Positions 19,613-28,843 of a stretch of DNA of 64,000 nucleotides are shown here, in pieces (positions within the stretch are counted from its first letter, which is position 1; each line of letters starts with the position of its first letter). The notes below the pieces were generated by a model that worked only from the letters and a program-made list of their open reading frames with translations, searched no databases and had not been told where the DNA came from. Location: positions 248,001 through 312,000 of the forward strand of contig JADJNW010000003.1 of the NCBI GenBank assembly GCA_016714085.1. The letters are read 5' to 3'. Source of the stretch: Saprospiraceae bacterium (GTDB lineage: Bacteria; Bacteroidota; Bacteroidia; Chitinophagales; Saprospiraceae). The position numbers were made by a program, and so were the translations under genes.

Positions 19613-21949
19613 TTATTTTAAAAGTTTTAGGATAGAGGAATTTAGCCCTTCGCCTAATTGAATCTGCTTTTTATTATCTTTAAATTTAGTATTTTTTATT
19701 GTAATATTTTTAGAACGCTGACCTATAATATTAAAAAAAGATTCAATATTATCTGGATATTGAATATGATCCAATGTAATATTTTTACCGTTTATGATTT
19801 TTATAACCTCTTGATTATCTTTTGATAAAAAAGTAATATTTTTTAACTGAATATCATCGCCTTCGATGCAAGTAAAACCTTGATTGACTTCAAATACAGC
19901 GTTTTCGATTAAAATATCCTGCACATTCATTTCCGGTAAACCCTGTATGTAAATACCATGCTCAGCGCCTTTACAAGTAATATTACGAATATAAAATTTA
20001 CGAAAAACAGGCGTTTCTTCGGTAACTGGTTTCAAGTCAGCTTGCAGATTTTTCAGGGCTTCAGCAGCTTCTTTACCATTATAATACATATCAAATAAAA
20101 TTGCTTCGGCAGGAATATTAGTCATGTTAATGTCGCTAATATAAATATTTTCTACAATACCGCCACGACCACGTGTTGTTTTAAAACGTAAACCAATATC
20201 CGTGCCCATAAAAGTGCAGTCGGAAGCAAAAACATTGCGCACACCGCCTGACATTTCCGAGCCAATCACAATACCACCGTGTGCCGCATAGACCGCATTG
20301 TTGCGAATGATAATATTTTCAGTTGCAATGCCACGTTTTCTGCCAAATTCATTTTTTCCGGATTTCAGACAAATGGCATCGTCGCCCACATCAAAATGAC
20401 AACCTTCGACTATTACATTTTTACAAGATTCCAAATCAAGTCCGTCGCCATTTTGGGCGTAAGCAGGGTTTTTTACAATTAAATTTCTAAGTGTAATATG
20501 CTCAGAAAGAAGCGGATGCAAACACCAAGCGGGAGAATTTTGAAATATTACATCTTGTAATAAAATTTGTTTACAATTCGTAAATGTTATCATATTCGGA
20601 CGCAAAAAGTCCTTAATCGCTTCATTATCTTGCAACGTTTTTCCAGGTGTCATCACGCCGGGATTTTCTGTCATCGAGCCTTTAATTGCAGACTCCGAAG
20701 GGTACCAAATATCGCCTTTGGCATCGAGTACACCACCGGATGCAACTAGCTTTTTCCATTGAGAATCAGTGAGTTTGCTTTTTTTAACGGGTCGCCACAC
20801 ACCGCCTGCGCCGTCGATGATGCCTTTGCCAGTAATCGCAATATTTTCAGCGTCTTTTGCACTAATCGGCGCCTGATTGCGATAAGCGGCTAAGCCTTCA
20901 AAAGTGCTTTCCACGAGTGGATAATCCTCGCGCTGGTCGCTAAACTGTAATAAAGCGCCTGCTTGCAAGTGCAAATTGACATTACTTTTTAACACAATCG
21001 GTCCGGTGAGCCATAATCCTTTTGGAATGATTACAACACCTCCGCCGGAATTATTACATTCATTAATTGCTTTATTAATAAATTCTGTATTTTTTGTAAT
21101 ACCGTCGGCTATTGCACCAAAGTTTATAATATTAAAAGTATCTTTTTTAAAGACTGGTTGTAATATATTAGGTAATTCGTATGCGTATTTCTCTGGAAAT
21201 GGCGAGGGTTTAAAATAATTAACCAAATCCAGCTTCAAACTGCGAATGCTATCCATCACCAGCGCCGCTACTTGTCGCGCGCCATAATCCGAAAAATGGG
21301 TATTATCTTCTTTGCCTTCGGGTAATTTTTCATAATAACCCTTTGTAAACCAAAGGGATAGCTTTTTAGAGCCTTCTACGCCATGATTAACAATCAAGGA
21401 TTCTGTACTTTTATGTACATCAATTAATGGAACATTTTCTTTCGCCGCCACTTCCCGAACAACGTCAGGATATTCGCCATGCGTGTCTTTAAAATTCCCA
21501 TTTTCATCAAAGCTGCGGCGCATCACGGGCGTGAGCAGCAATGGTTTTGCACCTTTTGCTCTGGCTTCCTGGATATAACGTATTAAATTTTTATGATAAT
21601 CGGTTTGCGGCGCTGCATAACGCTTGGGATCTTCGATTTTGGAATCATTATGCCCAAACTGAATGAATACCCAATCGCCTGGTTTTAATTGTTTTTCCAC
21701 TTCTTCCCAAAGTCCTTCGTCCCGAAAGCTTTTGGTACTGCGACCATTTTTGGCATGATTGTGAATTTCAACGGATTCGGTAAAATAAGTGGGCAATAAT
21801 TGTCCCCAGCCACGTTCAGGATTTTCTTCTAAAGGCTTGTCCGCCATTGTAGAATCGCCGATGAGAAAGATACGAACTTTTGGTTCGGGCGCACGAAATG
21901 CCATTGCGATTAATAAAAAACTAAATAAAAGGAAGTAGAAATTTTTCAT
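19613..21949 (-). CDS. Fused pectin enzyme: CE12-like acetylesterase plus GH28 polygalacturonase
   Basis: This is a 778-residue exported two-enzyme fusion. Residues about 25-245 form an SGNH/GDSL esterase of the rhamnogalacturonan acetylesterase type: block I GDSTMAD with Ser33, GHND at 99-102, and the terminal Asp-x-x-His-like THFSDYGARQ. Residues about 270-778 form a right-handed beta-helix GH28 domain. It has the catalytic acids in NGDGLDLESC and VGDDAICLKSG, the AHGGIVIGSEMSGG loop and the RFKTTRGRGG motif. Deacetylation plus endo- or exo-hydrolysis in one chain would suit acetylated galacturonan or rhamnogalacturonan. The gene belongs to the susC-susD-led operon. Confidence 0.92.
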   Translation of the reverse strand: MKNFYFLLFSFLLIAMAFRAPEPKVRIFLIGDSTMADKPLEENPERGWGQLLPTYFTESVEIHNHAKNGRSTKSFRDEGLWEEVEKQLKPGDWVFIQFGHNDSKIEDPKRYAAPQTDYHKNLIRYIQEARAKGAKPLLLTPVMRRSFDENGNFKDTHGEYPDVVREVAAKENVPLIDVHKSTESLIVNHGVEGSKKLSLWFTKGYYEKLPEGKEDNTHFSDYGARQVAALVMDSIRSLKLDLVNYFKPSPFPEKYAYELPNILQPVFKKDTFNIINFGAIADGITKNTEFINKAINECNNSGGGVVIIPKGLWLTGPIVLKSNVNLHLQAGALLQFSDQREDYPLVESTFEGLAAYRNQAPISAKDAENIAITGKGIIDGAGGVWRPVKKSKLTDSQWKKLVASGGVLDAKGDIWYPSESAIKGSMTENPGVMTPGKTLQDNEAIKDFLRPNMITFTNCKQILLQDVIFQNSPAWCLHPLLSEHITLRNLIVKNPAYAQNGDGLDLESCKNVIVEGCHFDVGDDAICLKSGKNEFGRKRGIATENIIIRNNAVYAAHGGIVIGSEMSGGVRNVFASDCTFMGTDIGLRFKTTRGRGGIVENIYISDINMTNIPAEAILFDMYYNGKEAAEALKNLQADLKPVTEETPVFRKFYIRNITCKGAEHGIYIQGLPEMNVQDILIENAVFEVNQGFTCIEGDDIQLKNITFLSKDNQEVIKIINGKNITLDHIQYPDNIESFFNIIGQRSKNITIKNTKFKDNKKQIQLGEGLNSSILKLLK

Positions 21950-22092
21950 TTAACTGTCTTTACAAGCTCGTAGAAAAAGTTGGCGCAGCCAAACGAGCCG
22001 CGCCAAGCCAGCCCTAATTAAATCGAATTTGTATGAAACTTTTCTTTATATGTTTTGGTACTATCGTACTATAACACAATCGCACTAAAGCA

Positions 22093-23805
22093 CTATTTAT
22101 ACCCAGGATTCTGCGTAAATTCCCCTTTATTCACCACCGCGTCAATTTGTTTTTGCGGGATCGGTCGCAATATGTGAAAATCTTGAATAAAGCCAGCAGC
22201 TTCAGGGTTGTATTGACGGACACGCTCCACCAGTTTACCTGTACGCTTGAGGTCAAACCAGCGTAATTGCTCACCTGCAAACTCCCGCGCGCGTTCATCA
22301 AGTATAAAATCTAGATTGACATCACCAGCAGCGATTTGCATATCAGCTACCTTGCCTGCAATGGCGGCACGCGTACGCACAGCATTGATCAATTCAGCGG
22401 CCTTGGTTGTATTTCCAAGTTTAAATTCTGCTTCAGCAGCAATCAAATACATTTCAGCCAAGCGAATAACAAAAGCATCCCGCGCGCTCTGCGCTTCGTT
22501 CAAAGTTGCACGTGTTGGATCCTGGAATTTACTTAATGGTACAAACATTGCATTGGCCGCAATTTTACCATCCGGCTTGTACATTTTGCTCTCATCAATA
22601 ATCAAATATTTTTTCTCAGCATCAATTTCATCAGAAACCTCGGACTTGGTAGCGACAATCGCCGTATCGCCAAGTGCAAGTGTGACCGAAATTTCATTCG
22701 CTCCTACTTTCTTTTTGTATGAGCCAGCTCTATTACAAATCCAAACAGTTTGGAAAGAACCATGATAGCGGGAATCTATATTCTCATCAAAAAGATTGAG
22801 CAAGAATCTGGTCGGCATATATCGAACAAAAGGACGGCCGTTCAGAATATCGCGTTGCATACCGATAGAGCCGGCAGCGGTGCGCTCGTAGGCCATGCCA
22901 AAGTGCAAATGTCCATTATTGCTGCCGCGGGGATGACCGTCAGGGTTCGTAATTGCATTAGTTAAGTCGCCCAAGGTCAAATCAGTTGTATAATTGACGG
23001 CCCAAATGACCTCACTATTCTTAAGATTTGACATTTTCCACAGGTCAGCATATTTCGGTACAAGCGAAAAGTTGTAGCTGGAAATTACTTTTTGTGCTAG
23101 GTCAGAAGCCTCGCGGTTGTTGCCCCGAGTCAAGTGAACACGCGCCAGAAAAGCCTCGGCTGCTGGCTTGGTAACGCGACCGTAATTGGAAGTTGTATTC
23201 GGTAAATTCGCTACTGCAAAATTCAAATCCTCAAAAATCTGTTGGTAAATGGTTTCAATCGGAGTTCGGTTGGCAGTCGTTTGTGCCGTTTTTGTTTCTT
23301 CGGTCGTGAAATGCACGCCACCCCATTGTTCTGCAATATGCCAGTAGAAGAAAGCTCTTAAAAAGCGTAACTCGCCCTCTCGTGTTTTTTGCAAATCAGC
23401 GGACAAGCCAGATTTACTTACATTATTAACCCCTGCATTACACAGATTAATAGCTTGATAAGAACGTTGCCAAAGGCGTTCCATGAATACCTCTGTTGCT
23501 GCCAAACCAGCTTCAGAGCCTTGCAAATTATTATACACCATCAAATCCAAGCGGCGATTGTCCACACCAGGCAGCCAAAGATCGGTGCCCATTTCGGTGA
23601 GATTATAACCTTCTTCTTTGCCATACCAAGCGCGCGTATAGGCGTAAGCCGCATTGACCAAAGCCTCAAAACCGGCGGGTGTGCTGTAAGCATTTTCACT
23701 GGTAAGTCCCGTAGGGTTGTACTCATCGAGTAGATCATCCTGACAAGCCGAAGCAAACAGGAGAGCCGTGAGCAAGAATATTTTTGATATATATTTGAAT
23801 TTCAT
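22093..23805 (-). CDS. SusD/RagB-family lipoprotein of the pectin locus
   Basis: This 570-residue SusD-like surface lipoprotein has a signal peptide ending at the lipobox ALLFASAC, followed by QDDLLDEYNPTGLTSENAY. The tetratricopeptide-like helices are typical (LRFLRAFFYWHIAEQWGG; FVIRLAEMYLIAAEAEFKLG), as is the closing HILRPIPQKQIDAV...NPGY. It should capture pectic oligosaccharides for the SusC channel encoded 75 bases upstream. The following gap (21950-22092) contains short CACTA-type repetition and no gene. Confidence 0.93.
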   Translation of the reverse strand: MKFKYISKIFLLTALLFASACQDDLLDEYNPTGLTSENAYSTPAGFEALVNAAYAYTRAWYGKEEGYNLTEMGTDLWLPGVDNRRLDLMVYNNLQGSEAGLAATEVFMERLWQRSYQAINLCNAGVNNVSKSGLSADLQKTREGELRFLRAFFYWHIAEQWGGVHFTTEETKTAQTTANRTPIETIYQQIFEDLNFAVANLPNTTSNYGRVTKPAAEAFLARVHLTRGNNREASDLAQKVISSYNFSLVPKYADLWKMSNLKNSEVIWAVNYTTDLTLGDLTNAITNPDGHPRGSNNGHLHFGMAYERTAAGSIGMQRDILNGRPFVRYMPTRFLLNLFDENIDSRYHGSFQTVWICNRAGSYKKKVGANEISVTLALGDTAIVATKSEVSDEIDAEKKYLIIDESKMYKPDGKIAANAMFVPLSKFQDPTRATLNEAQSARDAFVIRLAEMYLIAAEAEFKLGNTTKAAELINAVRTRAAIAGKVADMQIAAGDVNLDFILDERAREFAGEQLRWFDLKRTGKLVERVRQYNPEAAGFIQDFHILRPIPQKQIDAVVNKGEFTQNPGYK

Positions 23806-23880
23806 GATGTTATCTTTTATGATGTTATATGCTGGATATTAGATTTTTAGATTCACTTTCTAAAATCTATCATCTAAAAA

Positions 23881-26826
23881 TTAAAATTCCAGATTGATTC
23901 CTCCTACGAATAAACGATTCATCGGATTGGTCTGAGAGCCACCGCGTTCAGGGTCATAGTCATCTATTTTACTATATGTAAACACATTACGACCAGTTGC
24001 GTACACGCGTAAAGACGAAATACCCACTTTACTTAATAAAGATTGCGGGAGGCTATAGCCTACGGTCAAACTACGCAATTTCGCAAAAGATCCATCCTTG
24101 TAAAATAGCGAAGAATAATACAAAGTGGCGCTTCGAGAGCGATTGGCATTCGGACGAGGGAAATCATTCGTCGGGTTTTCAGGTGTCCAATAATCGTGAC
24201 TCAAGCTGTTCTCATTTGCTTGTGGATCGTACACGCCAATGAAATCATAGTTTATCGTTTGACCCCAGCGAGCAAAGATCTGGAATGAAAAATCGAAGTT
24301 TTTGAAGCGAAAATCACTATTGAGGCTACCGATCCACTTTGGTCGCGCCGAACCTAAAATCACGCGATCATTATTGGAATCAATTACTCCATCGTTGTTT
24401 TGGTCTTTCACTTTGATGTCACCGGACGCTTGTTTGTATTTAATAGCGATGTCTGATTCGTTGGTCTGCCAGATGCCCAATTTCTCATAATCATAGAATG
24501 CTTGTGTCGGTTCACCAATAAACCAGCCGTTGGCGACATCATTAGAACCTGTTGCCAATTCTACAATTTTTTCTTTTACTGTAAACCAATTAACTCCTAC
24601 ATTCCAAGTGATATTGTTGCTACGAATAGCCGCAGCATTCAAAGCAATTTCAACGCCCTTGGTCTCGGTTTTACCAATGTTCTCGGTTACGCTAGAAGCG
24701 CCAGAACTCAGTGGCAACAAGCGTTCTAGTAATAAATTATCGGTTTCCGTTTTAAAAACATCAATTGTACCATTGAAGCGATTTTCTAAGAAGCCAAAGT
24801 CCAAACCTGCATTGTAGGTAGTGGAAAGTTCCCATTCCAAATTATCATTCCCGAGGCGCGTACCAAAACTATAACCAATCGCTGGTGATTCGTCAAAAGC
24901 ATAAGGAATGCGAGTAAGCGTGCTTTGAGTAGCATAAGGCTGAACCGCAGCATTACCGGCTACTCCGTAGCTCAAGCGCAATTTCAAATCAGACAGAATA
25001 GGACTATTCGCTAAAAAGCCTTCCTGCGTAATACGCCAGGCAGCAGCTACAGATGGGAAGAAGGCCCATTGATTACCTTCGCTCAATTGCGACGCGCCAT
25101 CGGTACGCCCTGTCAACATCAACAGATATTTGTCTTTGAAGCCATATTGAATACGCCCAGTGTAAGACAATAAAGTGCTTTCGCGGTAGTTGGTGCTGGT
25201 CGAAACTTCCTCATTGGCATTTGCCAAAGCATAATAGGACTGATAAGATAGCAATTGATTAGAGCCTTGCGCAGTCACTTCTTCTATACGGCTACCCAGC
25301 AAAGATTGCACCGCGGTGAATGTCAAAGCGTGATTAACAAATTGCTTGCTATAATTTATTATATTTTCAAGGTTGTAACCCAAGTTATTGGCCGTAGAAT
25401 AACGCGCCAATGGCTTCGCACCGTTGCGCTCTACCGTGAGCGAGCCTGCGTATAAGCCTTCACGAGAGTTGGTTATTGCAACCCCTAAATTAGAACGAAA
25501 ACTGAACCCTTCAAATGGATTGAATTCTACATAAGCTGAAGTAAAAACCCTGGAAGTGCGATTGTTATTCGCCCAGTTGTTGGGTTGTTCATCCATCAAC
25601 GGATTCACCGTACGGTTGTTATTCAGCCAAGGTAAGATTTCGCCATTTGCGCCATAAGGTACTTCCAAAGGAACAAGCTTATTGGCAGTATTCAGCACAT
25701 CTCTGCGAATATCCTGATCGTAAAAAGTGACCTGATTTTGGGTACCAATTTTGAATAATCGAGAAATAGTATGATCAATGTTCACACGAACGGTGTACCG
25801 ATCCAATTCGTCATTGACGAATAAGCCTTTTTCATTAAAATAGTCCAGAGAAATATAAAAATTCGTTTTATCTGTACCAGTAGCGATACCCAATTGGTAA
25901 TCCTGTTGCGAGCCATTATTCAGAAACAAATCGGGCCAAATAGTCCCGGTACTGTTTTCCAGTCCTCCAAATATCTTCGCGTCATCTTGTGGCCCTGTCC
26001 AATTACCAGTGGTTCGGTTCGCTTCTCGGCGAAATTGCTTGTATTCTTCAGGTGTTTGCACTTTTGGGTAGCCATATAATTCAGAAACACCTGCATAAGA
26101 ATTAAAAGACACTCTGGTTTTGCCTGCTGCGCCTTTTTTAGTGGTTATCAAAATGACACCATTGGCACCTCTTGAACCATAAATCGCCGTAGAAGCCGCG
26201 TCTTTCAAGACTTCCATTGATTGAATGTCATTTGGATTCAAATCTTGAATGCTGTTGTATTGAATGCCATCCACGATAAAAAGCGGGCTGTTGGAAGCAG
26301 TCAAAGAGCGATTCCCGCGCACTACCACGTTGATGCCTGCACCAGCTTGCCCGCTCGAACGCGTAATGTCCACGCCAGGAAGCTTGCCCTGCAAGGATTC
26401 TATCACGTTGGTAGTCGGTACTTTTCTTAAATCTTCGGGCTTCACCGAAACGATTGAGCCCACCACATTGCTCTTTTTTATTTGTCCGTAGCCAATCACC
26501 ACCACTTCGTCCAGTATGGTTTGGTCGGCTGATAAACCGATAGAAAAATTCGTTTGCGTACCTACTGTCATTTCTTGGGTTTGATAACCTGTGTAACTGA
26601 ATACCAGCACTTGGTCGGAATTGTCGGGAATAGTCAGTGAAAAAGAACCATCTGCATTTGTAATTGTGCCCGTTGCAGTGCCTTTGAGTAGGATGTTAGC
26701 GCCGATCAGCGCTTCGCTATTGCTAGCATCCATTACCTTGCCACTCACTTGCCGGGATTGCTGAGCGTGCAACGAGATAGCAATGCTCAACATAAAGAGA
26801 AGCAAAAACCAAAGTTGTCTAATCAT
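23881..26826 (-). CDS. SusC/RagA-family TonB-dependent transporter of the pectin locus
   Basis: This intact 981-residue transporter opens with a signal peptide ending near LHAQQSRQ. A carboxypeptidase-regulatory-like domain follows (VSGKVMDASNSEALIGANIL), then the TonB-box-like DEVVVIGYGQIKKSN, the plug with VVRGNRSLTASNSPLFIVDG and VLKDAASTAIYGSRGANGVI, and the beta-barrel ending VGGINLEF. It lies 32 bases after kduI and before its susD, embedded in the pectin operon. It most likely imports galacturonide or rhamnogalacturonide oligosaccharides. The absence of a separate promoter-sized gap upstream suggests transcription from kduD. Confidence 0.94.
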   Translation of the reverse strand: MIRQLWFLLLFMLSIAISLHAQQSRQVSGKVMDASNSEALIGANILLKGTATGTITNADGSFSLTIPDNSDQVLVFSYTGYQTQEMTVGTQTNFSIGLSADQTILDEVVVIGYGQIKKSNVVGSIVSVKPEDLRKVPTTNVIESLQGKLPGVDITRSSGQAGAGINVVVRGNRSLTASNSPLFIVDGIQYNSIQDLNPNDIQSMEVLKDAASTAIYGSRGANGVILITTKKGAAGKTRVSFNSYAGVSELYGYPKVQTPEEYKQFRREANRTTGNWTGPQDDAKIFGGLENSTGTIWPDLFLNNGSQQDYQLGIATGTDKTNFYISLDYFNEKGLFVNDELDRYTVRVNIDHTISRLFKIGTQNQVTFYDQDIRRDVLNTANKLVPLEVPYGANGEILPWLNNNRTVNPLMDEQPNNWANNNRTSRVFTSAYVEFNPFEGFSFRSNLGVAITNSREGLYAGSLTVERNGAKPLARYSTANNLGYNLENIINYSKQFVNHALTFTAVQSLLGSRIEEVTAQGSNQLLSYQSYYALANANEEVSTSTNYRESTLLSYTGRIQYGFKDKYLLMLTGRTDGASQLSEGNQWAFFPSVAAAWRITQEGFLANSPILSDLKLRLSYGVAGNAAVQPYATQSTLTRIPYAFDESPAIGYSFGTRLGNDNLEWELSTTYNAGLDFGFLENRFNGTIDVFKTETDNLLLERLLPLSSGASSVTENIGKTETKGVEIALNAAAIRSNNITWNVGVNWFTVKEKIVELATGSNDVANGWFIGEPTQAFYDYEKLGIWQTNESDIAIKYKQASGDIKVKDQNNDGVIDSNNDRVILGSARPKWIGSLNSDFRFKNFDFSFQIFARWGQTINYDFIGVYDPQANENSLSHDYWTPENPTNDFPRPNANRSRSATLYYSSLFYKDGSFAKLRSLTVGYSLPQSLLSKVGISSLRVYATGRNVFTYSKIDDYDPERGGSQTNPMNRLFVGGINLEF

Positions 26827-26858
26827 GGTTTTGAAAGTTTAGTTTAGTTTCATAAAAA

Positions 26859-27689
26859 TTATTGGAGTGTATCGATTGCCAAAAAATCCATATCTGTAAA
26901 ATCCTGATTTTCACCAGCCATGCCCCAAATAAAGGCATAACTCATTGTGCCGCAGCCTGCGTGAATAGACCAAGGCGGCGATATAACAGCTTGACCGTTG
27001 CCAATCCAGAGGTGACGGGTTTCTTGTGCTTGTCCCATTAAATGCAGTACACGTTGATTATCAGGCACATCGAAGTAGCAATAAACCTCCATGCGACGAT
27101 CGTGCGTATGCGGTGGCATAGTGTTCCACACGTTACCGGAATTCAATACCGTTAGGCCCATTACCAATTGGCAACTCGGAATACCATCGCGGTGAATGTA
27201 TTTGTAAATCGTGCGTTGATTAGCAGTTTCGGTAGCGCCTAAATGTTGTGGTATTGCTTCTTCTTTTGTCATTAAGCGCGTTCCATATTCTTTATGTGCC
27301 GGAGCAGAAAGCAAAAAGTATTTTGCTGATTCTGAGGCATTTGCGCTGAAAAATTCGACTTGCTTTGTACCTCGTCCGACATATAAACAGTCCATTTTAT
27401 GCACATCGTACATCGTTCCATCTACTTTTACTTGCCCATTTCCGCCAATATTAATAATCCCCAATTCCCGTCTTTCCAAAAAGAAATTGGCTTTCAAGCC
27501 TTCCGGATTAGGTAAAACAATCGATTGTTTTAAAGGCATGACCCCACCAATCATCATTCGATCGTAATGAGAATACACCAATTCAATCCTATCCGCTTGA
27601 AACAGTTTTTCTACCAGAAAATGAGTACGTAATTCTTCAGTATTCATAGAAGCCACCTCGCGTGGACTGCTTTCGTATCTTTGTTGCAT
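26859..27689 (-). CDS. kduI: 5-dehydro-4-deoxy-D-glucuronate isomerase
   Basis: This 276-residue cupin-fold isomerase converts DKI, the open form of the unsaturated uronate released by GH105, to DKII. Conserved KduI segments are present: FLEKRELGIINIGG-type strand (FFLERRELGIINIGGNG), metal-binding MPPHTHDRRMEVYCYFD and the WSIHAGCGTMSYAFIWGMAGEN terminus, where the family has its second metal ligands. I start at the ATG at 27689 (MQQRYESSPR), the normal start. The ATG at 27710 would add seven residues and run into a palindromic hairpin at 27709-27721. It precedes susC in the operon. Confidence 0.94.
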   Translation of the reverse strand: MQQRYESSPREVASMNTEELRTHFLVEKLFQADRIELVYSHYDRMMIGGVMPLKQSIVLPNPEGLKANFFLERRELGIINIGGNGQVKVDGTMYDVHKMDCLYVGRGTKQVEFFSANASESAKYFLLSAPAHKEYGTRLMTKEEAIPQHLGATETANQRTIYKYIHRDGIPSCQLVMGLTVLNSGNVWNTMPPHTHDRRMEVYCYFDVPDNQRVLHLMGQAQETRHLWIGNGQAVISPPWSIHAGCGTMSYAFIWGMAGENQDFTDMDFLAIDTLQ

Positions 27690-27708
27690 GATAAAATTTT
27701 TATGTATC

Positions 27709-27721
27709 ACCCCTATGGGGT
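27709..27721. repeat. Short palindromic hairpin between kduD and kduI (first of two)
   Basis: ACCCC, TAT, GGGGT forms a five-pair hairpin with a three-base loop, followed on the plus strand by TTTTATTT. It shares its design with the hairpin at 27761-27773. In the kduD-kduI transcript it could protect or process the mRNA. A plus-strand terminator would have no gene to serve. Confidence 0.55.
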
Positions 27722-27760
27722 TTTTATTTAAAAATTATAATATCGTTCTATAATTATATT

Positions 27761-27773
27761 AGTCCTACGGACT
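27761..27773. repeat. Short palindromic hairpin between kduD and kduI (second of two)
   Basis: AGTCC, TAC, GGACT forms a five-pair hairpin with a three-base loop, again followed by TTTATTT on the plus strand. With the copy at 27709-27721 it looks like two divergent members of one dispersed hairpin family. Confidence 0.55.
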
Positions 27774-27798
27774 TTTATTTACAATCTTCATTACCCAT

Positions 27799-28569
27799 TT
27801 ATCGTCCCATCCAACCGCCATCCACCGTCAAAATTGTGCCGTGCACATAATCAGAAGCTGCTGAAGCCAGAAAAACCGTAGCGCCCTTGAAATCATTGGG
27901 TTCACCCCAACGTCCGGCAGGAATTCTATCTAAAATAGATTTGCTTCTGACAGGATCATTACGTAGCGCTTCTGTATTATCCGTAGCGATGTAGCCGGGA
28001 GCTATAGCATTGACATTCAAACCCTTACCTGCCCATTCATTTGCCAAAGCTTTGACCAAACTGCCAATTGCGCCTTTGCTCGCAGCGTACCCCGGCACCG
28101 TGATGCCACCTTGGAAAGTTAAAAGCGAAGCCGTAAAAATGATTTTGCCCGAACCGCGTTCTACCATTCTTTTGCCGATTTCTCGAGCAAGAATAAATGG
28201 CGCATCGAGATTGACTGTCAACACTTTATCCCAATATTCGTCGCTATGATCCGCAGCCGGCGTCCGCAAAATCATCCCCGCATTATTGATCAAAATATCA
28301 ATGTTTGGAAAGTCCGTTGTAACGGTTTTTATGAATTGGTATAAACTTTCCCGATTGGAAAAATCTGCCTGATATGCTTTAAAGTTTTTGCCTAAATCCT
28401 TGATTTCCTGTTCAATATCACTGCCTTGCAAAGCAATCGAAGAAGAAACGCCGATAATATCTGCTCCCGCTTCTGCTAAAGCAAGCGCCATTCCCTTGCC
28501 AATACCTCGATTGCAGCCGGTCACTAAGGCTACTTTACCATTTAAATCAAAAAGCGCGGAAACATTCAT
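27799..28569 (-). CDS. kduD: 2-dehydro-3-deoxy-D-gluconate 5-dehydrogenase
   Basis: This 256-residue SDR reduces DKII to 2-keto-3-deoxygluconate. It has TGCNRGIG at the cofactor site, NNAGMILRTPAADHSDEYWD typical of KduD, the catalytic pair in YAASKGA, and the closing HGTILTVDGGWMGR. I start at the ATG at 28569 (MNVSALFDL), the family N terminus; the frame is open 57 bases upstream, but that part is not protein-like. It is the first gene of the pectin operon and lies opposite a LacI-family gene. A palindromic operator (28687-28708) sits about 120 bases before it, so repression there would control the whole locus. Confidence 0.94.
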   Translation of the reverse strand: MNVSALFDLNGKVALVTGCNRGIGKGMALALAEAGADIIGVSSSIALQGSDIEQEIKDLGKNFKAYQADFSNRESLYQFIKTVTTDFPNIDILINNAGMILRTPAADHSDEYWDKVLTVNLDAPFILAREIGKRMVERGSGKIIFTASLLTFQGGITVPGYAASKGAIGSLVKALANEWAGKGLNVNAIAPGYIATDNTEALRNDPVRSKSILDRIPAGRWGEPNDFKGATVFLASAASDYVHGTILTVDGGWMGR

Positions 28570-28658
28570 ATAAAATTTCTTTGGTTGTTTTAAAATTTTA
28601 TTTTGAGAATAAACCTTTGACAACACTAAAATTAGGATAGCATATTAGATGATTCTAA

Positions 28659-28666
28659 TAAGTTTG
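28659..28666 (+). promoter_or_regulatory. Candidate -7 element for the second LacI-family gene
   Basis: TAAGTTTG matches TAnnTTTG. No -33 TTTG is visible at the right distance. Transcription starting here would cross the operator at 28687-28708, consistent with autoregulation. Confidence 0.3.
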
Positions 28667-28686
28667 GAAAAAAAGTTACGCAATCG

Positions 28687-28708
28687 TTATCGGGAACGTT
28701 CCCGGTAA
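28687..28708. promoter_or_regulatory. LacI-family operator of the pectin locus
   Basis: A perfect 14-base palindrome CGGGAACGTTCCCG (28691-28704) is extended by TTA on the left and TAA on the right with one mismatched pair. The central CG and the symmetry are typical of LacI-family sites. It lies in the divergent region between kduD and the LacI-family gene, so it can control both directions. Confidence 0.75.
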
Positions 28709-28843
28709 TGCTTATTTGGATATTTTTAAATGAAGGGTTGGAATATTTTTATAAAATGAGTAATTTTAAATGGGTAAGTCTTGCTTGGAGCATTGAGAAG
28801 CCAAAATTTTATTCTAAAAACCAAACTAAAATCAAATATTCAT

